64,000 nt of DNA from an uncultured beta proteobacterium (GTDB lineage Bacteria; Pseudomonadota; Gammaproteobacteria; Burkholderiales; Burkholderiaceae_E). Positions 47,118 through 54,830 of the stretch are shown here, piece by piece. Position 1 is the first letter of the stretch. Every line of letters starts with the position of its first letter. The notes under the pieces were generated by a model. It saw only the letters and a program-made list of their open reading frames with translations. It had not been told where the DNA came from and ran no database searches. The position numbers and the translations under genes were made by a program. The stretch is taken from the NCBI GenBank assembly GCA_903934295.1, contig CAIZNI010000065.1, positions 59,183-123,182 on the forward strand, read 5' to 3'.

Positions 47118-48261
47118 CGTCCGAGGGTCGGGCCGCGAAGGTCACCACATGGTCGGCGTCGAAGCGGATCCCGATCCGCTCACCCAGGGCGTGGTTGTGG
47201 TGACTGGGCACCAGCGCCAGCAGCTGGGCCCCGCTGGGCAGCCGCAGGGTGTACAGGAACTGGGCGCCGCGAAACGCCTTGCGCACCACCTGCGCCTGGA
47301 GCGGGCTCTCATCGTCGTGGATCACGTCGTCGGGCCGCAGCAGGATCGATACCGCGCCGTCGAGGGCCGCGCTTGCGCCCGCCAGCGCCTGGTCTGACCG
47401 GTTGCGGATCGGCAGCACGCCCAGCTCGAAGCGAATCTCGGCCAGGCCGTCGCGCTGGTGCAGCTTGCCCGGCAGGAACGATCCCATGCCCACGAAATCG
47501 GCCACCTCGCGCGAACCCGGCCGGTGGTACAGACGGTAGGGCGAGTCCCACTGGGCGATCGCGCCCGACTGCATCACACCCACCACATCGGCCATCGCAA
47601 AGGCTTCGTACTGATCGTGGGTGACCAGCAGCGCGGTGGTGCCCGCCTCGTTGAGGATCTCCCGCAGTTCCATCGCGAGCCGTTCGCGCAGGTCGGGGTC
47701 GAGGTTGGAGAAGGGTTCGTCGAGCAGCAGCAGCCGAGGCGAGGGCGCCAGCGCGCGCGCGAGTGCGACCCGCTGCTGCTGGCCGCCCGACAACTCATGG
47801 GTGAAACGCCCGGCGAGGCTGCTCAGCCCGACCAGGTCGAGCATGCGCCGCACCCGAGCCTGCCGCTGGGATCCCGAGACCGCGGGCGCGCGCAGGCCGA
47901 AGCCCACGTTGTCGGCCACGCTCAGGTGGGGGAACAGCGCATAGTCCTGAAAGACGATGCCCACGCCGCGATCCTCGGGCTCGACCCAGACGCCGGGACC
48001 GGTCAGCGTCTGGCCGTCCAGGCGCACCAGTCCGGCCTCGGGGCGAACGAATCCGGCGATTGCGCGCAGGGCGGTCGTCTTGCCACAGCCGGAAGCACCC
48101 AGCAGGCAGCCGATGCTGCCATGCGGCAGCTCGAAGCTCAGCGAATCGACCACCCGCTGGCGTCCGGCCGGGGTGTCGTACGACACGGTGAGTTCGCGCA
48201 CCGACAGGGCCGGCTTGGCCGGCCCGCCGGCGTCGGGCGAGGAGGGAAACGGTGAATGCAT
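47107..48261 (-). CDS. FbpC-like iron(III) ABC transporter ATP-binding protein
   Basis: 384 residues from MHSPFPSSPD; a start 21 bases upstream (MMVNKNY) is possible. Walker A GASGCGKTT (55-63), Q-loop IVFQDYALFPHLSVADNV, signature ELSGGQQQRVALARAL, Walker B LLLLDEPFSNLD and H-loop LLVTHDQYEA are present. A C-terminal regulatory TOBE-like domain (about 250-384) has DGAVSILLRPDDVI. FbpC/AfuC-type ATPases power ferric iron uptake. It is divergent from the matching permease gene, with their starts overlapping or adjacent. No FbpA-type iron-binding protein gene is in the window. Confidence 0.88.
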   Translation of the reverse strand: MHSPFPSSPDAGGPAKPALSVRELTVSYDTPAGRQRVVDSLSFELPHGSIGCLLGASGCGKTTALRAIAGFVRPEAGLVRLDGQTLTGPGVWVEPEDRGVGIVFQDYALFPHLSVADNVGFGLRAPAVSGSQRQARVRRMLDLVGLSSLAGRFTHELSGGQQQRVALARALAPSPRLLLLDEPFSNLDPDLRERLAMELREILNEAGTTALLVTHDQYEAFAMADVVGVMQSGAIAQWDSPYRLYHRPGSREVADFVGMGSFLPGKLHQRDGLAEIRFELGVLPIRNRSDQALAGASAALDGAVSILLRPDDVIHDDESPLQAQVVRKAFRGAQFLYTLRLPSGAQLLALVPSHHNHALGERIGIRFDADHVVTFAARPSDATR

Positions 48262-49946
48262 ATAATTCTTGTTCACCATCATTCTACCGAAGCGCCATCG
48301 ACTCCTCCTCTCGCATTGCCGCGCCATCCCCGCATGGACTGGCGCGTGCCTCATCGGCCACCCTGGGAACGCTGGCGGCCGTCGGTGCGCTGATGACCGC
48401 GGCCCCGATCCTGGTGCTCTTCTGGATGGCGGCCTCGCCGGCCGGCGGCTGGGAGACGCTCGGGCATCTGGCGGGCACGGTACTGCCGCGCGCGGTCCTG
48501 ACGTCGGCCGCGCTGGTCGCGGTGGTGCTGGCGGTGGTGCTGTTGCTGGGCGTGGGCACCGGCTGGCTGGTGGCCGCCTACGACTTTCCGGGGCGAGACT
48601 GGTTTTCCTGGGCCCTGGTGCTGCCGCTGTCGATGCCGGCCTTCGTGCTGGCCTATGCCTACACCGATTTTCTCGACACCTCCGGCCCTCTGCAGACGGC
48701 GCTGCGCGAAGCGACCGGCTGGGCGGTGCGCGGCTACTGGTTCCCCGATATCCGCTCGTTGCCCGGCGCCGGACTTTGCCTGGGGCTGGCGTTGTATCCC
48801 TATGTGTACATGCTGGCGCGGTCGGCTTTCGCCGAGCGCTCGGCCTCGCTGTCGGATGCCGCCCGATCCCTGGGCCTGTCGGCGCGCGCCACCTGGTGGC
48901 GGGTGGTCTGGCCGGTGGCGCGTCCCGCGGTCGCGGCCGGCTGCGCGCTGGTTCTGATGGAGACCCTGGCCGACTTCGGCACCGTCAGCTATTTCGGCAT
49001 CGACACCCTGACCGCCGGCATCTACCGCTCCTGGCAGGGCCTGGGCGACCGGGTGGCTGCGGCCCGCCTGGCGATCGCCCTGCTGGTGGCGGTCGGGCTG
49101 CTCGCCTGGGCCGAGCGCCGCCAGCGGGTCCGGATGCGGTTTCATTCCCGCACCAGCCGGCCGGCGCCGCGCGAACGTCTGCGCGGCGCCCGCGCCTGGC
49201 GGGCGACGCTGTATGCCACCGTGCCGGTCACGCTGGGCTTCTTGCTGCCGGCCGGGCTGCTGCTGCGCGCCTGGGTCAACGCGGGCATGCCCGGCGATGC
49301 CCGCGTGGGTGACTGGCTCACCCATTCGATGCTGCTGGCCGGCGCCGCGACCCTGATCATCCTGCCGGTCGCCCTGGTCACCGCCTATGCCGCGCGAATC
49401 GTCGGCGGCCGGCTGGTGCGCGCCGCGGTGGCGCTGGCCTGTGCCGGCTACGCGCTGCCGGGTGTGGTGATCGGGGTGGGGCTGCTGGTGCTGGTCGGCA
49501 CCCTCGATGACTGGTTCGGCCGCCTGGTGCTGGGCGGCACCGCGGCGGCGGTGGTCTATGCCTATGGCGTGCGTTTCTTCTCCATTGCCTACCAGGGGGT
49601 CGAGTCGGCCCTGGCCCGGATCAGCCCGGCCATGGACCAGAGCGCGCGCAGCCTCGGCGCCGCGCCGCTCGAGGTTCTGGTCCGGGTCCACTGGCCGCTC
49701 CTGCGCCCCAGCCTCGCGGCCGCGGCCTTGCTGGTGCTGGTCGACTGCCTGAAGGAGCTGCCGGCCACGCTGGTGCTGCGGCCCTTCAATTTCGACACCC
49801 TGGCAGTGGCGGCCTACCATTTCGCCGCGGACGAGCGCCTGGCCGAGGCGGCGCTGCCGTCGCTGCTGATGGTGCTGGTCGGGCTGGCGCCCGTCTTGCT
49901 GCTGTCGCGTGCGGCCGAAAAAAGCAGCGCGCGCACCGACGAGTGA
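48252..49946 (+). CDS. FbpB-like iron(III) ABC transporter permease
   Basis: 564 residues if started at GTG 48252, which has a strong GGAGGG five bases upstream, though this places the start inside the divergent ATPase gene; ATG 48393 (MTAAPILVLFW) would give a shorter protein. It holds about 12 membrane helices in two halves, each with an EAA loop: DAARSLGLSARATWWRVVWP and MDQSARSLGAAPLEVLVRVHW. This fused two-domain layout is typical of ferric-iron permeases such as FbpB/SfuB. It should partner the ATPase encoded at 47107. Confidence 0.88.
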   Translation: MNAYNSCSPSFYRSAIDSSSRIAAPSPHGLARASSATLGTLAAVGALMTAAPILVLFWMAASPAGGWETLGHLAGTVLPRAVLTSAALVAVVLAVVLLLGVGTGWLVAAYDFPGRDWFSWALVLPLSMPAFVLAYAYTDFLDTSGPLQTALREATGWAVRGYWFPDIRSLPGAGLCLGLALYPYVYMLARSAFAERSASLSDAARSLGLSARATWWRVVWPVARPAVAAGCALVLMETLADFGTVSYFGIDTLTAGIYRSWQGLGDRVAAARLAIALLVAVGLLAWAERRQRVRMRFHSRTSRPAPRERLRGARAWRATLYATVPVTLGFLLPAGLLLRAWVNAGMPGDARVGDWLTHSMLLAGAATLIILPVALVTAYAARIVGGRLVRAAVALACAGYALPGVVIGVGLLVLVGTLDDWFGRLVLGGTAAAVVYAYGVRFFSIAYQGVESALARISPAMDQSARSLGAAPLEVLVRVHWPLLRPSLAAAALLVLVDCLKELPATLVLRPFNFDTLAVAAYHFAADERLAEAALPSLLMVLVGLAPVLLLSRAAEKSSARTDE

Positions 49947-50028
49947 GCGAACCTGCCGGGGGTGCGTCTTGCGGTGCCGCCTCCCCCGGCGGCAGGGCGG
50001 CCGATTCGCCACCCGGAAAAAATGCTGA

Positions 50029-50034
50029 TATAGT
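50029..50034 (+). promoter_or_regulatory. Likely -10 box of the tRNA-Val gene
   Basis: TATAGT lies 12 bases before the tRNA. TTCGCC at 50005-50010 could be the -35 with an 18-base spacer. The position fits a short tRNA leader; the -35 is weak. Confidence 0.4.
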
Positions 50035-50045
50035 CTTGGGCTTGC

Positions 50046-50122
50046 AGGCGCGTAGCTCAGCTGGTTAGAGCACCACCTTGACATGGTGGGGGTCGTTGGT
50101 TCGAGTCCAATCGCGCCTACCA
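50046..50122 (+). tRNA. tRNA-Val(GAC)
   Basis: 77 bases including an encoded CCA. The acceptor AGGCGCG pairs fully with CGCGCCT. The D-arm has AGCTGGTTAGA, the anticodon stem CCACC/GGTGG encloses loop TTGACAT with anticodon GAC, and the T-loop is TTCGAGT. All stems pair (one G-T in the T-stem). It reads Val codons GUC and GUU. A strong intrinsic terminator follows at once. Confidence 0.95.
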
Positions 50123-50128
50123 GAATTC

Positions 50129-50170
50129 CCGGGGAAGCGGTGCTTCCCCGGATTCGGTTTGCCTGCTTTT
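50129..50170 (+). terminator. Intrinsic terminator of tRNA-Val
   Basis: CCGGGGAAGC (50129-50138) and GCTTCCCCGG (50142-50151) form a perfect 10-bp stem with a GGT loop. A T-rich tract follows (ATTCGGTTTGCCTGCTTTTC). It separates the tRNA from the thrS leader. Confidence 0.75.
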
Positions 50171-50220
50171 CTGCTTCTGTTGTCCAGACTCCATTCATCC
50201 AGACTCAATCCTCACCGACC

Positions 50221-50268
50221 ATGGTTATGACACCGCTGACTACGTTCTGTCAGGCGTTTCAACGCTAG
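50221..50268 (+). CDS. Putative Thr-containing leader peptide of thrS
   Basis: The frame encodes MVMTPLTTFCQAFQR and stops at TAG 50266-50268. Three of 15 residues are Thr, encoded ACA, ACT and ACG, codons that this GC-rich genome seems to use less than ACC. It ends 26 bases before a strong terminator that itself ends 26 bases before thrS. This is the layout of ribosome-mediated attenuation, in which slow reading of Thr codons would favour read-through. Against it, no clear ribosome binding site precedes either ATG (50221 or 50227). Confidence 0.45.
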   Translation: MVMTPLTTFCQAFQR

Positions 50269-50294
50269 GTCGGCGCTCGTCTGCAGTCCATTCG

Positions 50295-50320
50295 AAAAGC
50301 GCGGCCGGTCCGCGCTTTTT
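50295..50320 (+). terminator. Intrinsic terminator in the thrS leader (candidate attenuator)
   Basis: AAAAGCGCGG (50295-50304) and CCGCGCTTTT (50310-50319) pair perfectly around a CCGGT loop, with a further T and GCTTTCTT after. It stands 26 bp before the thrS ATG, within the transcript leader. A GCGCT at 50273-50277 can pair with AGCGC of its left arm, a possible but short anti-terminator. Confidence 0.75.
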
Positions 50321-50346
50321 GCTTTCTTGCACTCAGGATTCAAGCC

Positions 50347-52281
50347 ATGGTCACCATCACCCTTCCCGACGGTTCCTCGCGTCAGTTCCCGGCCCCGGTC
50401 ACCGTGGCCGAGGTGGCCCGCTCGATCGGCCCGGGCCTGGCCAAGGCGGCGCTGGCCGGCCGCGTTGACGGCACCCTGGTCGACGCCACCACGCTGATCG
50501 AACACGATGCGCGTCTGGCAATCGTCACCGACAAGGATGCCGACGGCCTCGAGATCCTGCGCCACTCCACCGCCCACCTCCTGGCGTACGCGGTCAAGGA
50601 GCTGTTTCCCGACGCGCAGGTCACCATCGGCCCGGTAATCGACAACGGCTTTTACTACGACTTTTCGTACAAGCGTCCGTTCACCCCCGAGGATCTCGAG
50701 CGCATCGAGGCGCGCATGCGCGAGATCGCGGCGCGCGACGAGGCGGTCGCGCGCGAGGTCTGGAACCGCGACGAGGCGGTCAAGTTCTTCGAGTCGATCG
50801 GCGAGCACTACAAGGCCGAGATCATCGGCGCGATTCCGGCCGACCAACCGATCTCGCTGTATCGCGAAGGCAGCTTCGTCGACCTGTGCCGCGGCCCCCA
50901 CGTGCCCGCCACCGGCAAGCTGAAGGTCTTCAAGCTGATGAAGCTCGCCGGCGCCTACTGGCGCGGTGATGCCCGCAACGAGATGCTCCAGCGCATCTAC
51001 GGCACCGCCTGGGCCAACCAGAAAGACCAGGACGCCTACCTGCACATGCTCGAGGAGGCCGAGCGCCGCGACCACCGCAAGCTGGGCCGCGAACTCGACC
51101 TGTTCCACATGCAGGAAGAGGCGCCCGGCCTGGTGTTCTGGCATCCCAAGGGCTGGACGATCTGGCAGCAGGTCGAGCAGTACATGCGCCGGGTCTACCA
51201 GGACAGCGACTACCAGGAAGTCAAGGGTCCGCAGATCCTCGATCGTTCGCTCTGGGAGCGCACCGGTCACTGGGAAAACTACCGCGAGCACATGTTCGTG
51301 ACCGAGTCCGAGAACCGGGTGTACGCGGTCAAGCCGATGAACTGCCCGGGCCACGTCCAGATCTTCCGTTCCGACCTGCGCTCGTATCGCGAGCTGCCCC
51401 TGCGCTATGGCGAATTCGGCCAGTGCCACCGCAACGAGCCCTCGGGCGCGCTGCACGGCATCCTGCGGGTGCGCGGCTTCACCCAGGACGACGGCCACAT
51501 CTTCTGCACCGAGGACCACATCCTCGACGAGTGCGCGAACTTCACCGCGCAGCTGCAAAGCGTCTACGCCGACTTCGGCTTCTCGGACATCCTCTACAAG
51601 GTCGCCACCCGGCCCGAGAAGCGGGTCGGCTCCGACGACCTGTGGGACAAGGCCGAGTTCGCCGTCATGGAGTCGCTGCGCCGCTCGGGCTGCGAGTTCG
51701 AGATCTCGCCCGGTGACGGCGCCTTCTATGGCCCGAAGATCGAGTACACGCTGAAGGACGCCCTCGGGCGCCAGTGGCAGTGCGGCACGATGCAGGTCGA
51801 CTTCAACACCGCCGAGCGGCTGGGCGCCGAGTACGTGGCCGAGGACAACGCCCGCCACCACCCGGTGATGCTGCACCGGGCCATCGTCGGCTCGCTCGAG
51901 CGCTTCATCGGGATCCTGATCGAGAACCATGCCGGCGCGCTGCCGATGTGGCTTTCGCCCCTGCACGCGGTGGTCATGAACATCACCGAATCACAGGCAG
52001 ACTATGCCCGTACCGTTGTCCAGGCGCTGAAGAAACAAGGGTTTAGGGTGCAGGCCGATTTGCGCAACGAGAAAATCAATTATAAAATCCGCGAGTTTAG
52101 CCTGCAGAAAGTTCCCTACATCCTCGTCATTGGCGAGAAGGAACGGCAGGCAGGCATGGTTGCCGTGCGGGCGCGCGGCGGGGTTGATCTGGGCGCGATC
52201 TCGCTCGATGCATTCATCGAGCGGCTCTCATCGGACATCACCGCCAAGCGCGCTCAGCCGCAAACCACCCGTGCGTCATGA
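50347..52281 (+). CDS. thrS: Threonyl-tRNA synthetase
   Basis: 644 residues, full length. TGS domain (1-62, [15 protein letters not shown]), the second editing domain with [16 protein letters not shown] (70-95), and the class II core with motif 1 near [21 protein letters not shown] supplies the zinc Cys, motif 2 is [33 protein letters not shown] and motif 3 [15 protein letters not shown]. The anticodon-binding domain follows ([16 protein letters not shown] to the end). It charges tRNA-Thr and hydrolyses Ser-tRNA-Thr. It heads the thrS-infC-rpmI-rplT-pheST-ihfA cluster; the leader suggests control by attenuation. Confidence 0.97.
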   Translation: MVTITLPDGSSRQFPAPVTVAEVARSIGPGLAKAALAGRVDGTLVDATTLIEHDARLAIVTDKDADGLEILRHSTAHLLAYAVKELFPDAQVTIGPVIDNGFYYDFSYKRPFTPEDLERIEARMREIAARDEAVAREVWNRDEAVKFFESIGEHYKAEIIGAIPADQPISLYREGSFVDLCRGPHVPATGKLKVFKLMKLAGAYWRGDARNEMLQRIYGTAWANQKDQDAYLHMLEEAERRDHRKLGRELDLFHMQEEAPGLVFWHPKGWTIWQQVEQYMRRVYQDSDYQEVKGPQILDRSLWERTGHWENYREHMFVTESENRVYAVKPMNCPGHVQIFRSDLRSYRELPLRYGEFGQCHRNEPSGALHGILRVRGFTQDDGHIFCTEDHILDECANFTAQLQSVYADFGFSDILYKVATRPEKRVGSDDLWDKAEFAVMESLRRSGCEFEISPGDGAFYGPKIEYTLKDALGRQWQCGTMQVDFNTAERLGAEYVAEDNARHHPVMLHRAIVGSLERFIGILIENHAGALPMWLSPLHAVVMNITESQADYARTVVQALKKQGFRVQADLRNEKINYKIREFSLQKVPYILVIGEKERQAGMVAVRARGGVDLGAISLDAFIERLSSDITAKRAQPQTTRAS

Positions 52282-52388
52282 TCGCCCCGCTGCGTGTCCT
52301 CCGGATGACGCCGCAGGCGCGTTCCGGGCGGCACCGGCGGTGGGCAGTGCGCACGGCCTTGATCGTCATCTGACCGGAGGTTGAGACA

Positions 52389-52910
52389 ATCGCTACCGAA
52401 CGTTCGCATCGCATCAACGGTGAAATCACTTCACCCGAACTGCGGCTCATCGGAGTCGATAACGAGCCACTCGGTATCGTCGCTTTCAGGGATGCCATCC
52501 GCATGGCAGAAGAGCGTGAGGTCGATCTCGTCGAGATCGCGCCGACCGCTTCCCCGCCCGTCTGCCGGCTCATGGACTACGGCAAGTTCAAGTACCAGGA
52601 GCAGAAGAAAGCGCACGAAGCCAAGCTCAAACAGAAGATCATCCAGGTCAAGGAAGTCAAGTTCCGGCCTGCCACCGATGACGGCGACTATCAGGTCAAG
52701 ATCCGCAACCTGGTGCGCTTTCTGGATGAAGGCGACAAGGCCAAGATCACGCTGCGCTTTCGCGGGCGCGAGATGGCTCACCAGGAGTTCGGTGTCCGAC
52801 TGCTCGAGCGGGTTCGCACCGATCTCGACGCGGTGGGGCAGGTCGAGCAGATGCCCAGGCTCGAAGGGCGCCAGATGGTCATGATCATCGCGCCGCGCAA
52901 GAAAAAATAA
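52389..52910 (+). CDS. infC: Translation initiation factor IF-3, AUC start
   Basis: 173 residues when started at ATC 52389, eight bases after GGAGG; the next ATG (52503) would remove half of the N-terminal domain. The protein then begins [20 protein letters not shown] after fMet, a standard IF-3 N-terminus. The linker and C-domain ([35 protein letters not shown]) are complete. IF-3 rejects non-AUG starts, so a rare start makes infC self-limiting, as known for AUU in E. coli. It lies 107 bp after thrS. Confidence 0.93.
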   Translation: MATERSHRINGEITSPELRLIGVDNEPLGIVAFRDAIRMAEEREVDLVEIAPTASPPVCRLMDYGKFKYQEQKKAHEAKLKQKIIQVKEVKFRPATDDGDYQVKIRNLVRFLDEGDKAKITLRFRGREMAHQEFGVRLLERVRTDLDAVGQVEQMPRLEGRQMVMIIAPRKKK

Positions 52911-52914
52911 GGTG

Positions 52915-52966
52915 GCACGCCTTCGGGCGTGCTGCTGGTGGGACCCGCCAGCCTTCGGGGGGCGGG
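52915..52966 (+). promoter_or_regulatory. Two UUCG-capped hairpins in the infC-rpmI spacer
   Basis: GCACGCC-TTCG-GGCGTGC (52915-52932) is a perfect 7-bp stem with a stable UUCG loop. A second hairpin has CCCGCC (52944-52949) pairing GGCGGG (52961-52966) around an inner CC-TTCG-GG. They sit in the 162-bp spacer where E. coli carries the L20-binding autoregulatory site. They could be that control element, a processing site or a partial terminator; there is no T-run. Confidence 0.5.
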
Positions 52967-53072
52967 GGTTCGGCAGCAGTGCCGGACCGATACAAGCCGA
53001 GCGGGTATGGAAAGTTCCGGTGATGCCATCCGGACACCTGTCAAGGCATTAAAAAAGGAAGCCGGGGGCCCC

Positions 53073-53270
53073 ATGCCCAAGATGAAAACCAAGAAAAGCG
53101 CTGCCAAGCGATTCCGCGTCCGCGCGGGCGGCAGCATCAAGCGGGGACAGGCGTTCAAGCGCCACATCCTCACCAAGAAAACCACCAAGACCAAGCGTCA
53201 GCTTCGCGGATCCACCGCCGTTCACTCCACGAACGTCGATTCCGTCAAGTCCATGATGCCGTACGCATAA
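53073..53270 (+). CDS. rpmI: 50S ribosomal protein L35 (bL35)
   Basis: 65 residues, exactly the usual length: [20 protein letters not shown], then [20 protein letters not shown] and a C-terminal SVKSMMPYA. Highly basic. The start lies after AAAAAAGGAAGCC. It lies 12 bp before rplT. In enterobacteria rpmI and rplT are co-repressed by L20; the hairpins upstream may serve that here. Confidence 0.97.
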   Translation: MPKMKTKKSAAKRFRVRAGGSIKRGQAFKRHILTKKTTKTKRQLRGSTAVHSTNVDSVKSMMPYA

Positions 53271-53282
53271 GGGAGCGCAACC

Positions 53283-53645
53283 ATGCCCAGAGTCAAGCGT
53301 GGCGTAACCGCGCGTGCCCGTCATAAAAAGGTCCTGGCACTCGCCAAGGGTTATCGCGGTCGTCGCAGCAAGGTCTTCCGGATTGCCAAGCAGGCAGTCA
53401 TGCGGGCCGGCCAGTATGCGTACCGTGACCGTCGTAACAAGAAGCGGGTGTTCCGCTCGCTGTGGATCGCCCGTATCAATGCGGCGGCCCGTGAGCACGG
53501 CATCAACTACAGCCGCTTCATCAACGGCCTGAACCGTGCCGCCATTGGTCTGGACCGCAAGGTCCTGGCCGAGCTCGCGGTCAACGACAAGCCGGCGTTC
53601 GCGGCCATCGTGTCCAAGGTCAAGGCCTCGCTCGCGGTTGCCTGA
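53283..53645 (+). CDS. rplT: 50S ribosomal protein L20 (bL20)
   Basis: 120 residues: [20 protein letters not shown], then [28 protein letters not shown], split by family-typical helices, and [20 protein letters not shown]. It is needed for early 50S assembly and in related bacteria represses its own operon. The ribosome binding site GGGAGCG lies seven bases upstream. A terminator-like hairpin follows before pheS. Confidence 0.97.
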   Translation: MPRVKRGVTARARHKKVLALAKGYRGRRSKVFRIAKQAVMRAGQYAYRDRRNKKRVFRSLWIARINAAAREHGINYSRFINGLNRAAIGLDRKVLAELAVNDKPAFAAIVSKVKASLAVA

Positions 53646-53701
53646 CGGCGGCCCGGTCCGGCGTGCGTTGGTTGCGCGCCTGATCGGATCGTGTCTTTCG
53701 G

Positions 53702-53721
53702 ACGGGGCCCTCGGGCCCCGT
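53702..53721 (+). terminator. Terminator-like hairpin between rplT and pheS
   Basis: ACGGGGCC (53702-53709) and GGCCCCGT (53714-53721) form an 8-bp stem with a CTCG loop, followed only by TTGCC. The short T-run suggests partial termination, letting ribosomal-protein and pheST expression differ. No Phe-rich leader peptide precedes it. Confidence 0.55.
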
Positions 53722-53795
53722 TTGCCATTGCGGATCACTGTCGATCCGATCCCGTTTCCGCCGGCGTGCGGGACGATCACCGGAGTTTCCAGCTG

Positions 53796-54818
53796 ATGGA
53801 CCAGGAGCTGAACACGCTCATCGAGCAGGCTCGCGAAGCGCTTGCCCAGGCCGACGACACCGCCGCACTCGCCAATGCCAAAGCCCGATTCCTGGGCAAG
53901 GACGGCGCCATCACGCAGCGCATGAAGACCCTGGGCAAGCTGTCGCCCGAGGAGCGCTCGCAGGCCGGCAAACGCCTGAACGAAACCAAGCAGGCGGTCG
54001 AGGCGCTGGTGAGCGCGCGCGAGCAGGCGCTCGGCCAGGCGCTGCTCGACGCCCGGCTGGCGCAGGAATCGATCGACATCACGCTGCCCGGGCGCGGCCT
54101 GGGCAGTGGCGGGCTGCACCCGCTGACGCTGACCATCGAGCGCATCGAGGCGATTTTCCGGTCGATCGGCTTCGAAGTGGCCGACGGCCCCGAGATCGAG
54201 GAAGACTTCTACAACTTCACCGCGCTGAACACGCCCGAGAACCACCCGGCGCGTTCGATGCACGACACCTTCTATGTCGAGGGCCAGGACCAGCACGGCC
54301 ACGGCCTGCTGCTGCGCACCCACACCAGCCCGGTGCAGATCCGCTATGCGCGCCTGCACAAGCCGCCGATCAAGGTCATCGCGCCAGGCAAGACCTATCG
54401 CGTCGACTCCGATGCCACCCACTCGCCGATGTTTCAGCAGTTCGAGGGGCTGTGGGTCGACGAGGACATCAGCTTCACCGACCTCAAGAGCGTCTACACC
54501 GAGTTCCTGCAGCGCTTCTTCGAGACCACCGAACTCGATGTGCGCTTTCGCCCGTCGTACTTCCCCTTCACCGAGCCCTCGGCCGAGATCGACATGCGCT
54601 TTCACGACGGCCCGCTGGCCGGGCGCTGGCTCGAGGTCTCCGGATCGGGTCAGGTTCACCCGAACGTGATGCGCAACTACGGGCTCGATCCCGAGCGCTA
54701 CATGGGCTTTGCCTTCGGCTCGGGCGTCGAGCGGCTGGCGATGCTGCGCTATGGCGTGGGCGACCTGCGCCTGTTCTATGAGAACGACCTGCGCTTTCTG
54801 GCCCAGTTCAACCGTTGA
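53796..54818 (+). CDS. pheS: Phenylalanyl-tRNA synthetase alpha subunit
   Basis: 340 residues. An N-terminal coiled coil (about 1-85) is followed by the class II catalytic core: [37 protein letters not shown] (motif 2 region), [19 protein letters not shown] and the motif 3 [18 protein letters not shown]. With PheT it forms the alpha2-beta2 enzyme that charges tRNA-Phe. The ATG follows CGGAG; the open frame upstream is not homologous. The gene lies 12 bp before pheT. Confidence 0.97.
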   Translation: MDQELNTLIEQAREALAQADDTAALANAKARFLGKDGAITQRMKTLGKLSPEERSQAGKRLNETKQAVEALVSAREQALGQALLDARLAQESIDITLPGRGLGSGGLHPLTLTIERIEAIFRSIGFEVADGPEIEEDFYNFTALNTPENHPARSMHDTFYVEGQDQHGHGLLLRTHTSPVQIRYARLHKPPIKVIAPGKTYRVDSDATHSPMFQQFEGLWVDEDISFTDLKSVYTEFLQRFFETTELDVRFRPSYFPFTEPSAEIDMRFHDGPLAGRWLEVSGSGQVHPNVMRNYGLDPERYMGFAFGSGVERLAMLRYGVGDLRLFYENDLRFLAQFNR

Positions 54819-54830
54819 CGAGGCATTGGC

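Noticed and set aside
48255..48300. Fur box between the iron transporter genes
   Set aside because: The region is AT-rich and in the right place, but no stretch matches the GATAATGATAATCATTATC consensus well enough to call.
48351..50198. Open frame of about 615 codons opposite the FbpB-like permease and across tRNA-Val
   Set aside because: It covers a tRNA and a terminator and shows no domain; Gln/Arg/His-rich shadow.
53640..53795. Phe-codon leader peptide before pheS
   Set aside because: The only short frame there (from GTG 53691) is in frame with pheS and has few Phe codons, so no attenuator of the E. coli kind is supported.
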